Shown here piece by piece: positions 1 to 4,651 of a stretch of DNA of 5,093 nucleotides (its first letter is position 1; every line of letters begins with the position of its first letter). This DNA is from Candidatus Heimdallarchaeota archaeon (lineage in GTDB: Archaea; Asgardarchaeota; Heimdallarchaeia; JABLTI01), in assembly GCA_023128635.1 (NCBI GenBank), contig JAGMDP010000226.1:1-5093 (forward strand). The letters are read 5' to 3'. A program made the translations under genes and the position numbers. A model generated the notes under the pieces. The model was given only the letters and a program-made list of their open reading frames with translations, had not been told where the DNA came from and made no database searches.

Positions 1-14
1 TCTCACAAACAAAT

Positions 15-20
15 AGGAGA
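15..20 (+). promoter_or_regulatory. Ribosome binding site of the DUF89 gene
   Basis: AGGAGA lies six bases before the ATG at 27. This is a good Shine-Dalgarno match at normal spacing and fixes the start of the DUF89 gene. The promoter would lie to the left of the window and is not visible. Confidence 0.75.
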
Positions 21-26
21 GCAATT

Positions 27-962
27 ATGCCAAATCAAAAGTGTTTAGGATGTTTGAATGAAATCACAGTGAAAGCTGTTGAACTATCAACAACTGATAA
101 TGACTTAAGAAAACGGTTAATCAAGGAAATATCTGAATACACTAAAGAACAATTTGATTGCTTGAAATTACCTGATTTCTCAACAGAGATTTTTTCTATT
201 ATAGCTAAAAAAACAGGAACATTAGATCCTTTTCTACAAATTAAAATTGAAAGCAATGATTTTTTCATAAAATTGGTTCCCAATCTTAAAGAATCATTTG
301 CCGATCTTCCAAATAAAGAGAAATTGTATAATTTGGTTTTATATTCAATTGCTGCAAATATGGTTGATTTCAGCACCGGAGGGCATAGTGTTGATTTTAA
401 TGATATCGCAAAAAATATCGTTAATTTTCCTGAAGAAGGATTAGCTATTGATCATTTTAATGATCTGCATATTTTGATTAAGAAAGCCAATTCAATTATT
501 TACTTATCAGATAATTGTGGAGAAGTTGTTGTTGATAATCTAGTAGTAAACTTCCTAGTAAATGAACTAAAAAAGAACGTTTACTTTGGATTAAAAGGTG
601 CACCAATTGCTAATGATTGTACAATGGATGATTTCACAAGAGATAAATTACCACAATACGCGACAGAAACCTTTGCAGTTAGTTCATCTTTTGGTTGGAA
701 TTTACATCAAACATCCGATCGCTTCAATGAATTATTGAAAAAATGTGATTTACTAATTGTCAAAGGACAATCTAATTATGAAACTACTTTAAACAATCTC
801 AAGCGTTATCCGGAATTTCAATTCCCACCAATTTTTTGCATACTAAGAACAAAATGCGATGTTATTACTGGAAATTTGAGAGTACCTCTTGGATCAAATG
901 TTGTCAGAAAAATGTTTCCTGTAAATATAGATAAAAATTCTCTGAAAGAAATTGTCGATTAG
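27..962 (+). CDS. DUF89 family metal-dependent phosphatase (damage-control phosphatase / ARMT1-like)
   Basis: This 311-residue soluble protein has the full motif series of the archaeal/bacterial DUF89 subfamily. There is an N-terminal CxxC (C6, C9), N111 and D114 in an NMVDF motif, and a DNCGE motif with a following Asp (D162, N163, E166, D170). Next come a KGAPIAND motif (K190, P193, N196, D197), KGQSNYE (K246-E252), and a C-terminal RTKC (K276, C277). In the family, the Asp and Asn residues of the DN..GE...D and ND motifs hold the divalent metal and the phosphate site. Members hydrolyse unwanted or damaged sugar phosphates and related metabolites in the cytoplasm. The true substrate cannot be read from the sequence. 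Length is typical and the gene looks intact. The start has a clear AGGAGA site. The membrane-protein gene follows after 16 nt, with no terminator-like hairpin between them, so co-transcription is likely. Confidence 0.88.
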   Translation: MPNQKCLGCLNEITVKAVELSTTDNDLRKRLIKEISEYTKEQFDCLKLPDFSTEIFSIIAKKTGTLDPFLQIKIESNDFFIKLVPNLKESFADLPNKEKLYNLVLYSIAANMVDFSTGGHSVDFNDIAKNIVNFPEEGLAIDHFNDLHILIKKANSIIYLSDNCGEVVVDNLVVNFLVNELKKNVYFGLKGAPIANDCTMDDFTRDKLPQYATETFAVSSSFGWNLHQTSDRFNELLKKCDLLIVKGQSNYETTLNNLKRYPEFQFPPIFCILRTKCDVITGNLRVPLGSNVVRKMFPVNIDKNSLKEIVD

Positions 963-978
963 AAACGGACTGTTTTTC

Positions 979-1620
979 ATGCCAGAATTAAATCACAGGT
1001 TCTCAAGAATCTTTAACATAATAGGATTTGCGTTTTCAATTCTAGGGACGATACTATTCCTTGTTCTCGTTGGGTTGGCACATTTTTATGCTCATGAAGC
1101 TGGATTAATTATAAAGGAATGGGAGCTAAGTGAACTAGTCTTGGATAGCAATAAAGCTAAAATCTTATTCAATTCAGGAGTCATCCTATACGGTGTTTGT
1201 TTATTTATCGCGTTTATTCCTTTGATGAAGTACTTTAAGGAAAAGAAAAAGCACAAAATTTTCATTCCATTAGCAATAATTACTTGTGTCTCTTTAATAG
1301 GAGTTGGAGCTTTCTCTGAAGATCAATTCCCTGTTTTTCATTATATTGTAGCTTTAGTTTTTTACCTATTTGGTGGGACTTTAACAGTATACACATCAAC
1401 GATTCTCATAAAATATGATAGAACAATTTCAATCTTCTATCCTGCAATTGGTTATGCTTCAGTTTTCATGCTAATAGTTAATATAACAACACGTTGGTTT
1501 TTTGGACAGGCTTATACACAAAGAATAGCCATTTGTTTGATTATATTATTTTTCTTACTTGTTAGTGGAAAATTATTGCTCAAAAAAGAAGATATAAGCA
1601 ATAATAAAATTCAGAATTAA
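979..1620 (+). CDS. DUF998-like integral membrane protein, six predicted helices
   Basis: From the ATG at 979 the product is 213 residues. Hydrophobic stretches suggest six transmembrane helices, at about residues 13-34, 61-83, 94-112, 119-142, 150-169 and 181-199. A basic loop (KEKKKHK) follows helix 2, and the tail is charged (KKED). The segment GVGAFSEDQFPVFHYIVALVFYLFGG, near the helix 3/4 junction, resembles the acidic-plus-His signature of DUF998 and related Frag1/DRAM-like proteins. The function of this family is unknown. A TTG at 952 in the same frame would add nine residues and overlap the upstream gene by 11 nt. I prefer the ATG because the TTG has no Shine-Dalgarno, while GGA sits nine bases before the ATG. 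The short gap to the DUF89 gene suggests one operon, but a functional link is not evident. Confidence 0.72.
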   Translation: MPELNHRFSRIFNIIGFAFSILGTILFLVLVGLAHFYAHEAGLIIKEWELSELVLDSNKAKILFNSGVILYGVCLFIAFIPLMKYFKEKKKHKIFIPLAIITCVSLIGVGAFSEDQFPVFHYIVALVFYLFGGTLTVYTSTILIKYDRTISIFYPAIGYASVFMLIVNITTRWFFGQAYTQRIAICLIILFFLLVSGKLLLKKEDISNNKIQN

Positions 1621-1625
1621 AACAT

Positions 1626-1656
1626 AAAAAAAGAAGGAGAATTAATTTTCTTTCTT
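1626..1656. terminator. Bidirectional hairpin terminator between convergent genes
   Basis: Positions 1631-1641 pair with 1646-1656 around a four-base TTAA loop, an 11-bp stem. On the + strand RNA all 11 positions pair, two of them as G-U wobbles, and the 3' arm is itself U-rich. On the minus strand the same stem has two A-C mismatches but is followed directly by seven T (1632-1626). It therefore plausibly ends the membrane-protein transcript on + and the rpoN transcript on minus. The rpoN stop codon overlaps the loop. This is inferred from sequence only. Confidence 0.55.
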
Positions 1657-1851
1657 CCTTGGATTTTCAAATTGAAGGAATTCATCAATAAGATCACTAT
1701 GTGCAATGATCATCCTTCGACAACAATATTTATCTAAACCCAATTCATCTAAAATTTTGCTTGGATCCTCTCCAGCAGCGGATTTTCGTTCGAATTCTTC
1801 GTATTTATCTCCAACAACTTTACCGCAACTTAAACATCTGACTGGAATCAT
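1642..1851 (-). CDS. rpoN: DNA-directed RNA polymerase subunit N (Rpo10/Rpb10)
   Basis: This 69-residue protein starts MIPVRCLSCGKV and contains the atypical zinc-binding set C6, C9, C43, C44, within CLSCG and YCCRRM. These are hallmarks of the archaeal RNA polymerase subunit N and eukaryotic Rpb10 family. The subunit binds one zinc ion and helps assemble the D/L/N/P platform of the polymerase. It is full length for the family, with a short charged C-terminal tail (NPRKKEN). The ATG at 1851 has AGGAG 12 bases upstream, which is rather long spacing. In many archaea rpoN sits in a ribosomal protein cluster (rpl18e, rpl13, rps9). Here none of those genes flank it: asnS lies upstream behind a strong terminator, and the convergent membrane protein lies downstream. 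It appears to be transcribed alone from its own promoter. Confidence 0.97.
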   Translation of the reverse strand: MIPVRCLSCGKVVGDKYEEFERKSAAGEDPSKILDELGLDKYCCRRMIIAHSDLIDEFLQFENPRKKEN

Positions 1852-1862
1852 TGTACAATTTT

Positions 1863-1906
1863 ACTCCTGGCTCTTTTTGGAGTGGTTTTCACTGAGTGAG
1901 AAACCA
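1863..1906 (-). promoter_or_regulatory. Structured 5' leader of rpoN, with possible SD-sequestering hairpin
   Basis: On the minus-strand RNA two inverted repeats abut. The first is TGGTTT-C-TCAC, loop TCA, GTGA-AAACCA (1906-1883), ten pairs with one bulge. The second is ACTCC (1883-1879) pairing with GGAGT (1867-1863) across an 11-base loop; this GGAGT overlaps the rpoN Shine-Dalgarno AGGAG at 1868-1864. The two share only base 1883. A leader able to hide its ribosome site could mean translational control of rpoN, but the second stem is only five pairs and could be chance. Confidence 0.3.
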
Positions 1907-1914
1907 ATGAACCT

Positions 1915-1944
1915 CTTTTATAGTCTTTCTATAGTTTTTATAAC
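1915..1944 (-). promoter_or_regulatory. Candidate rpoN promoter (two TATA-like boxes)
   Basis: The 231-bp gap upstream of rpoN holds two TATA-like boxes on the minus strand: GTTATAAAAAC (1944-1934) and CTATAAAAG (1923-1915), the second preceded by GAAAGA. With the usual spacing of about 26 bases from box centre to start, initiation would fall near 1913 or 1893. That gives leaders of about 40-60 nt, consistent with the presence of a Shine-Dalgarno. I see no gene, tRNA or repeat in the rest of the gap (1945-2050). Confidence 0.4.
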
Positions 1945-2050
1945 ATTAGCGTTATCGCTTCTTATTTTTCAACTTCGAGATTTCGTACAAGTTTTATCTA
2001 ACTATTCAATCATAGGATATTTTGATAGAAGAAGTATCTTAACTTGCATA

Positions 2051-2084
2051 AAAAATAATGAAAAAGAGAACACCTTCTCTTTTT
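2051..2084 (-). terminator. Hairpin plus T-tract terminator of asnS
   Basis: Positions 2061-2070 are the exact reverse complement of 2075-2084, giving a perfect 10-bp stem with a four-base loop. Two bases of the asnS stop codon (TAA, 2085-2083) are in the stem. On the minus strand the 3' arm ends in five T and is followed by CATTATTTTTTATG, so a T-rich tract continues. This is the most bacterial-looking intrinsic terminator in the window. Confidence 0.65.
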
Positions 2085-3372
2085 ACGGTTTTACTCGAGT
2101 CATTGTTCTTGGAAATGCAATGGCATCTTTAATAGTATCAAATCCACATATCCACATGACAACTCGAGCCACACCCATGCCAAAACCTGAATGAGGAACA
2201 GAACCATATCTTCTGGTATCTAAATAAAAGTCATAATCTTTGGGATCTAATCCTTCATGTTTAAGACTTTCAAGGATCTTGTTCATATCGGATTCTCGTT
2301 CAGACCCATCAATGATTTCCCCAACTTCTGGAGCAAGTAAGTTAGCATTTAAACAAACTTTTGGATTCTCAGGATCAATTTTTTTGTAAAAAGCCATTAT
2401 CTCTCGAGGATATCTTGTTACAATGACTGGTTTATCAAAAAATTTACCAATAGCCCTTTCTTCTCTGCCACCAAGATCTGCTCCGAATGGAATGTCTATT
2501 TCTTGCTTCTTTAGTAAATCAAGAGCTTCAGCATAAGTTATTCGTGGAAAGGGTGGCTTAATTTTAAGTAACTCTTTTGGATCTCGATTGAGAACCTTGA
2601 GTTCGTACTTATTCTTCTTCGCAACATTCTCACAGATGGCGCTAATCACGTTCTCCATTAATTCTAGAAGTCCTTCAAAATCCATCCAGGTTGCTTCTAC
2701 TTCTGCATGCCAGTATTCTGTAACATGTCGTGCAGTTTTGGATTTTTCAGCTCGAAATGAGGGGGCAATTGTATAAGCTTTCTCAAGAGCATAAATGAAG
2801 TTCTCTGCATATAACTGCCAGCTTTGACTCAGATAGACCATCTTGTCAAAATATTTGAGTTCAAATAAAGTAGAACCTCCTTCAGAACCAGCTGTGGTAA
2901 ACATGGGAGGTTGGACTTCCGTGTAATCTTCTTTTCGTAAATAAGTATGGAGTCCTTCAAAAACTGAGGAATTGATCTTTAGCATAGCAGTGAGTCTTTC
3001 TGAACGTAAAGCTAAATGTCTCACATCTAAGAGGAACTCTTGACTCTGATCTTTGGAAATCGGAAAGTTCTCAGAAGGACCAATGATCTCAATCTTGGAT
3101 GCTTTGATCTCATAACCACCTGGAGCACGATCATCTTTACTAAGAATTCCTTCTATAAGAACTGCTGACTCATACCCGAGCTTATCAGCAATATTGTAAT
3201 TCTCCTCATTATTCTCACGAATAATTGATACTTGAATCCTGCCTGTGGAATCTCGGATAGTAAGAAAAGCAATCTTTTTGCTACTTCTTTTTCTGGCTAC
3301 CCATCCACGAAGTACTGTCTTCTTTCCGGCCTGTTTACCGGTAAGTAACTCGCGTATTTGAGGGAATTTCAT
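2083..3372 (-). CDS. asnS: Asparaginyl-tRNA synthetase, archaeal type (class IIb)
   Basis: The enzyme charges tRNA-Asn with asparagine using ATP. From the ATG at 3372 it has 429 residues (numbers below use this start). An N-terminal OB-fold anticodon-binding domain covers about residues 17-98 (GWVARKRSSKKIAFLTIRD; DDRAPGGYE). A class II catalytic core follows. Motif 1 ends near EVQPP (152-156). Motif 2 is FRAEKSKTARH (206-216) followed by EYWHAEVEATWMD, and motif 3 is HSGFGMGVARVV (394-405). The phrases YLSQSWQLY, SFRAEKSKTARHVTEYWH and DPKDYDFYLDTRRYGSVPHSGFG match archaeal AsnRS rather than AspRS, which typically reads FRAEEHNTTRH. One oddity is Ala402 in motif 3, where class IIb enzymes normally have Glu or Asp before the catalytic Arg403. 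A TTG two codons upstream (3378) is possible, but GGTGAT five bases before the ATG favours 3372. The gene appears monocistronic. Confidence 0.93.
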   Translation of the reverse strand: MKFPQIRELLTGKQAGKKTVLRGWVARKRSSKKIAFLTIRDSTGRIQVSIIRENNEENYNIADKLGYESAVLIEGILSKDDRAPGGYEIKASKIEIIGPSENFPISKDQSQEFLLDVRHLALRSERLTAMLKINSSVFEGLHTYLRKEDYTEVQPPMFTTAGSEGGSTLFELKYFDKMVYLSQSWQLYAENFIYALEKAYTIAPSFRAEKSKTARHVTEYWHAEVEATWMDFEGLLELMENVISAICENVAKKNKYELKVLNRDPKELLKIKPPFPRITYAEALDLLKKQEIDIPFGADLGGREERAIGKFFDKPVIVTRYPREIMAFYKKIDPENPKVCLNANLLAPEVGEIIDGSERESDMNKILESLKHEGLDPKDYDFYLDTRRYGSVPHSGFGMGVARVVMWICGFDTIKDAIAFPRTMTRVKP

Positions 3373-3377
3373 AAACA

Positions 3378-3383
3378 ATCACC
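3378..3383 (-). promoter_or_regulatory. Shine-Dalgarno site that decides the asnS start
   Basis: GGTGAT on the minus strand ends five bases before the ATG at 3372 and is complementary to the AUCACC part of a typical archaeal 16S 3' end. It overlaps the alternative TTG at 3378, which therefore cannot use it. This supports initiation at the ATG. Confidence 0.6.
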
Positions 3384-3390
3384 AATAATT

Positions 3391-3428
3391 GATTAAAAGC
3401 GATTAATTAACTGATTAAAATCTTTTGC
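3391..3428 (-). promoter_or_regulatory. Candidate asnS promoter with repeated TTTTAATC boxes
   Basis: On the minus strand, GCAAAAGATTTTAATC resembles a BRE plus TATA element (about 3428-3413). Its centre lies about 46 bases before the ATG, predicting a start near 3392 and a leader of about 20 nt carrying the GGTGAT site. TTTTAATC occurs at 3420-3413 and again at 3398-3391, with a related AATTAATC at 3408-3401 between them. The second copy would sit at the start site. These may be regulator half-sites or simply AT-rich sequence. Confidence 0.35.
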
Positions 3429-3462
3429 TTAGAATGATATGAAAAGTAAGACAACTTAGAGA

Positions 3463-3494
3463 TAGATTTTCTTCGATTATTGCAGGAAAATCTA
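3463..3494 (-). terminator. Hairpin at the stop codon of the 103-residue gene
   Basis: TAGATTTTC (minus, 3494-3486) pairs perfectly with GAAAATCTA (3471-3463), nine bp with a 14-base loop. The 5' arm begins with the TAG stop codon. Downstream on the minus strand the sequence is pyrimidine-rich but has no long T run. It probably marks the transcript 3' end, less convincingly than the asnS terminator. Confidence 0.4.
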
Positions 3495-3803
3495 CTTGGA
3501 GAACCCATCTAACCTTCTAAGGCAGATGTCTCTTAAAACTACCATTTCACCGAATATAGCTACATCTTGAGCTGTAGGGATCGTGCCATTTGTTCTATTA
3601 AGGATTTCATCAGCAATCTCAGATAATTCTTCATATCTTTGCATGAAAGTTTTAGTTCTGCCCTTAGAGTCGCGTTCTTTAATATCATCAAAATCTTTGG
3701 AAACTATCTTATAAGCACTCTCTAAATCTCTAAAAGTTCCTGCTTGTGTGACTTGTAGTAAGAAGTCACTTAATCCATTATTCTTATCGGATTCAATTGT
3801 CAT
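3492..3803 (-). CDS. Hypothetical 103-residue helical protein
   Basis: I do not recognise this family. The product is 103 residues, strongly charged and soluble-looking, with no signal peptide or membrane segment. It has a single cysteine (C94), so no zinc-ribbon pattern. Sequence periodicity suggests three or four amphipathic helices, at about residues 11-20, 24-45, 52-70 and 77-98. A Gly/Asn/Pro break (NRTNGTIPTAQD) precedes the last, more hydrophobic helix (VAIFGEMVVLRDICLRRL). That layout suits a small helical-bundle or partner-binding protein. The ATG at 3803 has only a weak GTGA upstream, and a TATA-like box about 31 bases before it would suit a nearly leaderless mRNA. Flanking genes are in separate units, so context gives no function. 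Coding status is supported by length, composition and a hairpin at its stop codon. Confidence 0.6.
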   Translation of the reverse strand: MTIESDKNNGLSDFLLQVTQAGTFRDLESAYKIVSKDFDDIKERDSKGRTKTFMQRYEELSEIADEILNRTNGTIPTAQDVAIFGEMVVLRDICLRRLDGFSK

Positions 3804-3827
3804 GTGCTTTCACTTTTTCCTCGGGCA

Positions 3828-3841
3828 GTTTTATTAAAAAA
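3828..3841 (-). promoter_or_regulatory. TATA-like box just upstream of the 103-residue gene
   Basis: On the minus strand TTTTTTAATAAAAC is centred about 31 bases before the ATG at 3803. With normal TATA-to-start spacing, transcription would begin a few bases before the ATG, giving an essentially leaderless message. That fits the lack of a good Shine-Dalgarno. The same T run is also the tail of the adjacent hairpin, so this may be a terminator tract instead of, or as well as, a promoter. Confidence 0.3.
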
Positions 3842-3899
3842 GCTCTAAATGAAGCTTTTTTGAGCACACTCATTGGAAGACCTTCCTTTGAGCATGCTC
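3836..3899 (-). ncRNA. Tandem RNA hairpins: candidate small RNA or structured leader
   Basis: Read on the minus strand, GAGCATGCTCA (3899-3889) pairs with TGAGTGTGCTC (3872-3862) over 11 consecutive positions, two of them G-U wobbles. Inside is an AA/AA internal loop and a GGAA/UUCC stem capped by GGUC. Directly after it, AAAAAAGCT (3861-3853) pairs perfectly with AGCTTTTTT (3844-3836) across an eight-base loop, giving a nine-bp stem ending in six U. On the plus strand the two wobbles become C-A mismatches, so the minus strand is the likely RNA. A TATA-like box near 3964-3955 predicts a start near 3933 and an RNA of about 100 nt. It could instead be the leader of the 103-residue gene or a distal 3' UTR of the methyltransferase. 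I do not recognise a known riboswitch or C/D or H/ACA box. Confidence 0.35.
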
Positions 3900-3930
3900 T
3901 AAGAAAACTTTGATATTTCACTATCACCTG

Positions 3931-3968
3931 TTACATATTTCTACATACGTTAACATATAAAAAACTTT
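3931..3968 (-). promoter_or_regulatory. TATA-like box followed by three TATGT repeats at 10-bp spacing
   Basis: On the minus strand AAAG plus TTTTTTATATG (3968-3954) resembles a BRE/TATA element. It overlaps the first of three TATGT copies at 3957-3953, 3947-3943 and 3937-3933, exactly one helical turn apart. The spacing would place all three on one face of the DNA, between the box and its predicted start (about 3933), where a repressor would act. The T6 run may also serve to end the methyltransferase transcript. Confidence 0.35.
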
Positions 3969-3987
3969 CTTTTTAGATCGGAAAGAA
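3959..3987 (-). terminator. Short hairpin with T6 tract after the methyltransferase gene
   Basis: Beginning nine bases after the TGA stop on the minus strand, TTCTTT (3987-3982) can pair with AAAGAA (3972-3967). In another register, CTTTC (3985-3981) can pair with GAAAG (3969-3965), which is followed at once by six T (3964-3959). The stem is weak (five or six pairs), but position and T-tract suit the end of the methyltransferase transcript. Confidence 0.4.
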
Positions 3988-3995
3988 TACACTCA

Positions 3996-4538
3996 TCAAG
4001 ATTTACGACAAATAACACCGATGTCTTCGACTTCAGCAATCCATTCATCTTTGATTTCTAGATTATTTTTTCTGAGTATTTTCTGTAATTTCTTTTGTGT
4101 CCAAGTTTTTCTTAGAATTGAAATTACTACTAATGCATTTTTAGTGGATATTCTTTGCATTTCGTCCACAGTTTTGTTAGGTTCCGGAAGGTTTTGTAAA
4201 TGTGTTACTGATAAAACGCGTTCAAAATGTCCATCTTTGATTGGGAGATTATCTGAATCAGCGACAATAAAATCAATATCAGGGAATTTCTCATGAGCAA
4301 TTTTTATCATTTCATAAGAAATATCAACACCGAGAAGTTGTTTCCCATTTCCTAGCTGGTTAATTAAACCAAGAAAAGTTCCTGTGCCACATCCAATATC
4401 AATTATTCCAGATGATTCTGAGAAATCAACTCGAGATAGAATTTCTTGGTATTTGTGAGTTTGTATTTCGTTGTATCTATTATCATAAATTTCAGCAGAT
4501 GAATCATAACGTGTAGCAATTACTTTCTTTTTGTCCAA
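3996..4538 (-). CDS. Class I SAM-dependent methyltransferase (UbiE/COQ5-like), TTG start
   Basis: This 180-residue protein has a Rossmann-type methyltransferase fold. A RYDSSAEIYDNRY lead-in (10-22) resembles the start of many UbiE-like enzymes. SAM motif I is IIDIGCGTGTF (45-55), and the acidic residue that would hold the ribose is D72 in LLGVDIS. Motif III is FIVADSDNLPI (90-100) with D94, and FERVLSVTHLQNLPEP (105-120) is the post-motif region. The C-terminal part is short, so there is little room for a substrate domain; a small-molecule, tRNA or protein substrate cannot be chosen from sequence. The start is TTG: an in-frame TAA lies immediately upstream, and no ATG or GTG occurs before the conserved YDSSAEIYD segment. 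The TTG has no strong Shine-Dalgarno (only GGA seven bases away), so expression is probably modest. It lies 113 bp from the acyl-CoA synthetase gene and is likely a separate unit. Confidence 0.82.
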   Translation of the reverse strand: MDKKKVIATRYDSSAEIYDNRYNEIQTHKYQEILSRVDFSESSGIIDIGCGTGTFLGLINQLGNGKQLLGVDISYEMIKIAHEKFPDIDFIVADSDNLPIKDGHFERVLSVTHLQNLPEPNKTVDEMQRISTKNALVVISILRKTWTQKKLQKILRKNNLEIKDEWIAEVEDIGVICRKS

Positions 4539-4553
4539 TTAATTATCCAGTCC

Positions 4554-4580
4554 TTTTATAATTGCAAGTTTAAGTTAATA
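4554..4580 (-). promoter_or_regulatory. Candidate promoter of the methyltransferase gene
   Basis: The minus strand has TTATAAAA (4561-4554), the clearest TATA-like octamer in this gap. Its centre is only about 20 bases before the TTG start, slightly short for a leaderless start. A weaker ATTAACTTAAAC (about 4579-4568) would give a start near 4546 and a leader of about eight bases. Which one is used cannot be told from the sequence. Confidence 0.3.
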
Positions 4581-4614
4581 GGCAAGGAATTTACATTGCC
4601 CTTTGTTGCCAGTT

Positions 4615-4651
4615 AGCATTCAAGAATAGCTTCTTTAAAATATTGAACGCT
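4615..4651 (-). terminator. Hairpin directly after the acyl-CoA synthetase stop codon
   Basis: AGCGTTCAA (minus, 4651-4643) starts at the first base after the TGA and pairs with TTGAATGCT (4623-4615) over nine positions, one a G-U wobble, with a 19-base loop. On the plus strand that position is a C-A mismatch, which points to a minus-strand RNA structure. No T-tract follows, so it may protect or mark the 3' end rather than act as a classic terminator. Confidence 0.35.

Noticed and set aside
35..376. Open frame of 113 codons antisense to the DUF89 gene
   Set aside because: It lies wholly within a well-supported gene on the other strand and has no motif or ribosome site.
952..981. TTG at 952 as start of the membrane protein
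   Set aside because: It overlaps the DUF89 gene and has no Shine-Dalgarno. The ATG at 979 leaves a natural N-terminus just before the first helix. It cannot be fully excluded.
1852..2082. Possible tRNA or small gene in the longest gap
   Set aside because: No cloverleaf, GTTC-type T-arm motif or convincing short reading frame with a ribosome site on either strand. Only promoter-like boxes and leader hairpins were found.
1706..2194. Open frame of 162 codons on the + strand across rpoN, the gap and the asnS 3' end
   Set aside because: It is antisense to two certain genes (rpoN and asnS), its hydrophobic middle part comes from AT-rich gap sequence, and it resembles no family.
2588..2776. Open frame of 62 codons antisense to asnS
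   Set aside because: Short, without family resemblance, and inside the conserved catalytic core of asnS.
4021..4296. Open frame of 91 codons antisense to the methyltransferase
   Set aside because: A shadow of the methyltransferase, whose SAM-binding motifs show the real strand. The Ser/Phe/Leu-rich product is typical of antisense reading.
4581..4610. GGCAA / TTGCC inverted and direct repeats in the gap before the methyltransferase
   Set aside because: The arms are only five bases with a 10- or 20-base spacer and no extension, so chance is likely. Noted in case a regulator motif with this half-site is found elsewhere.
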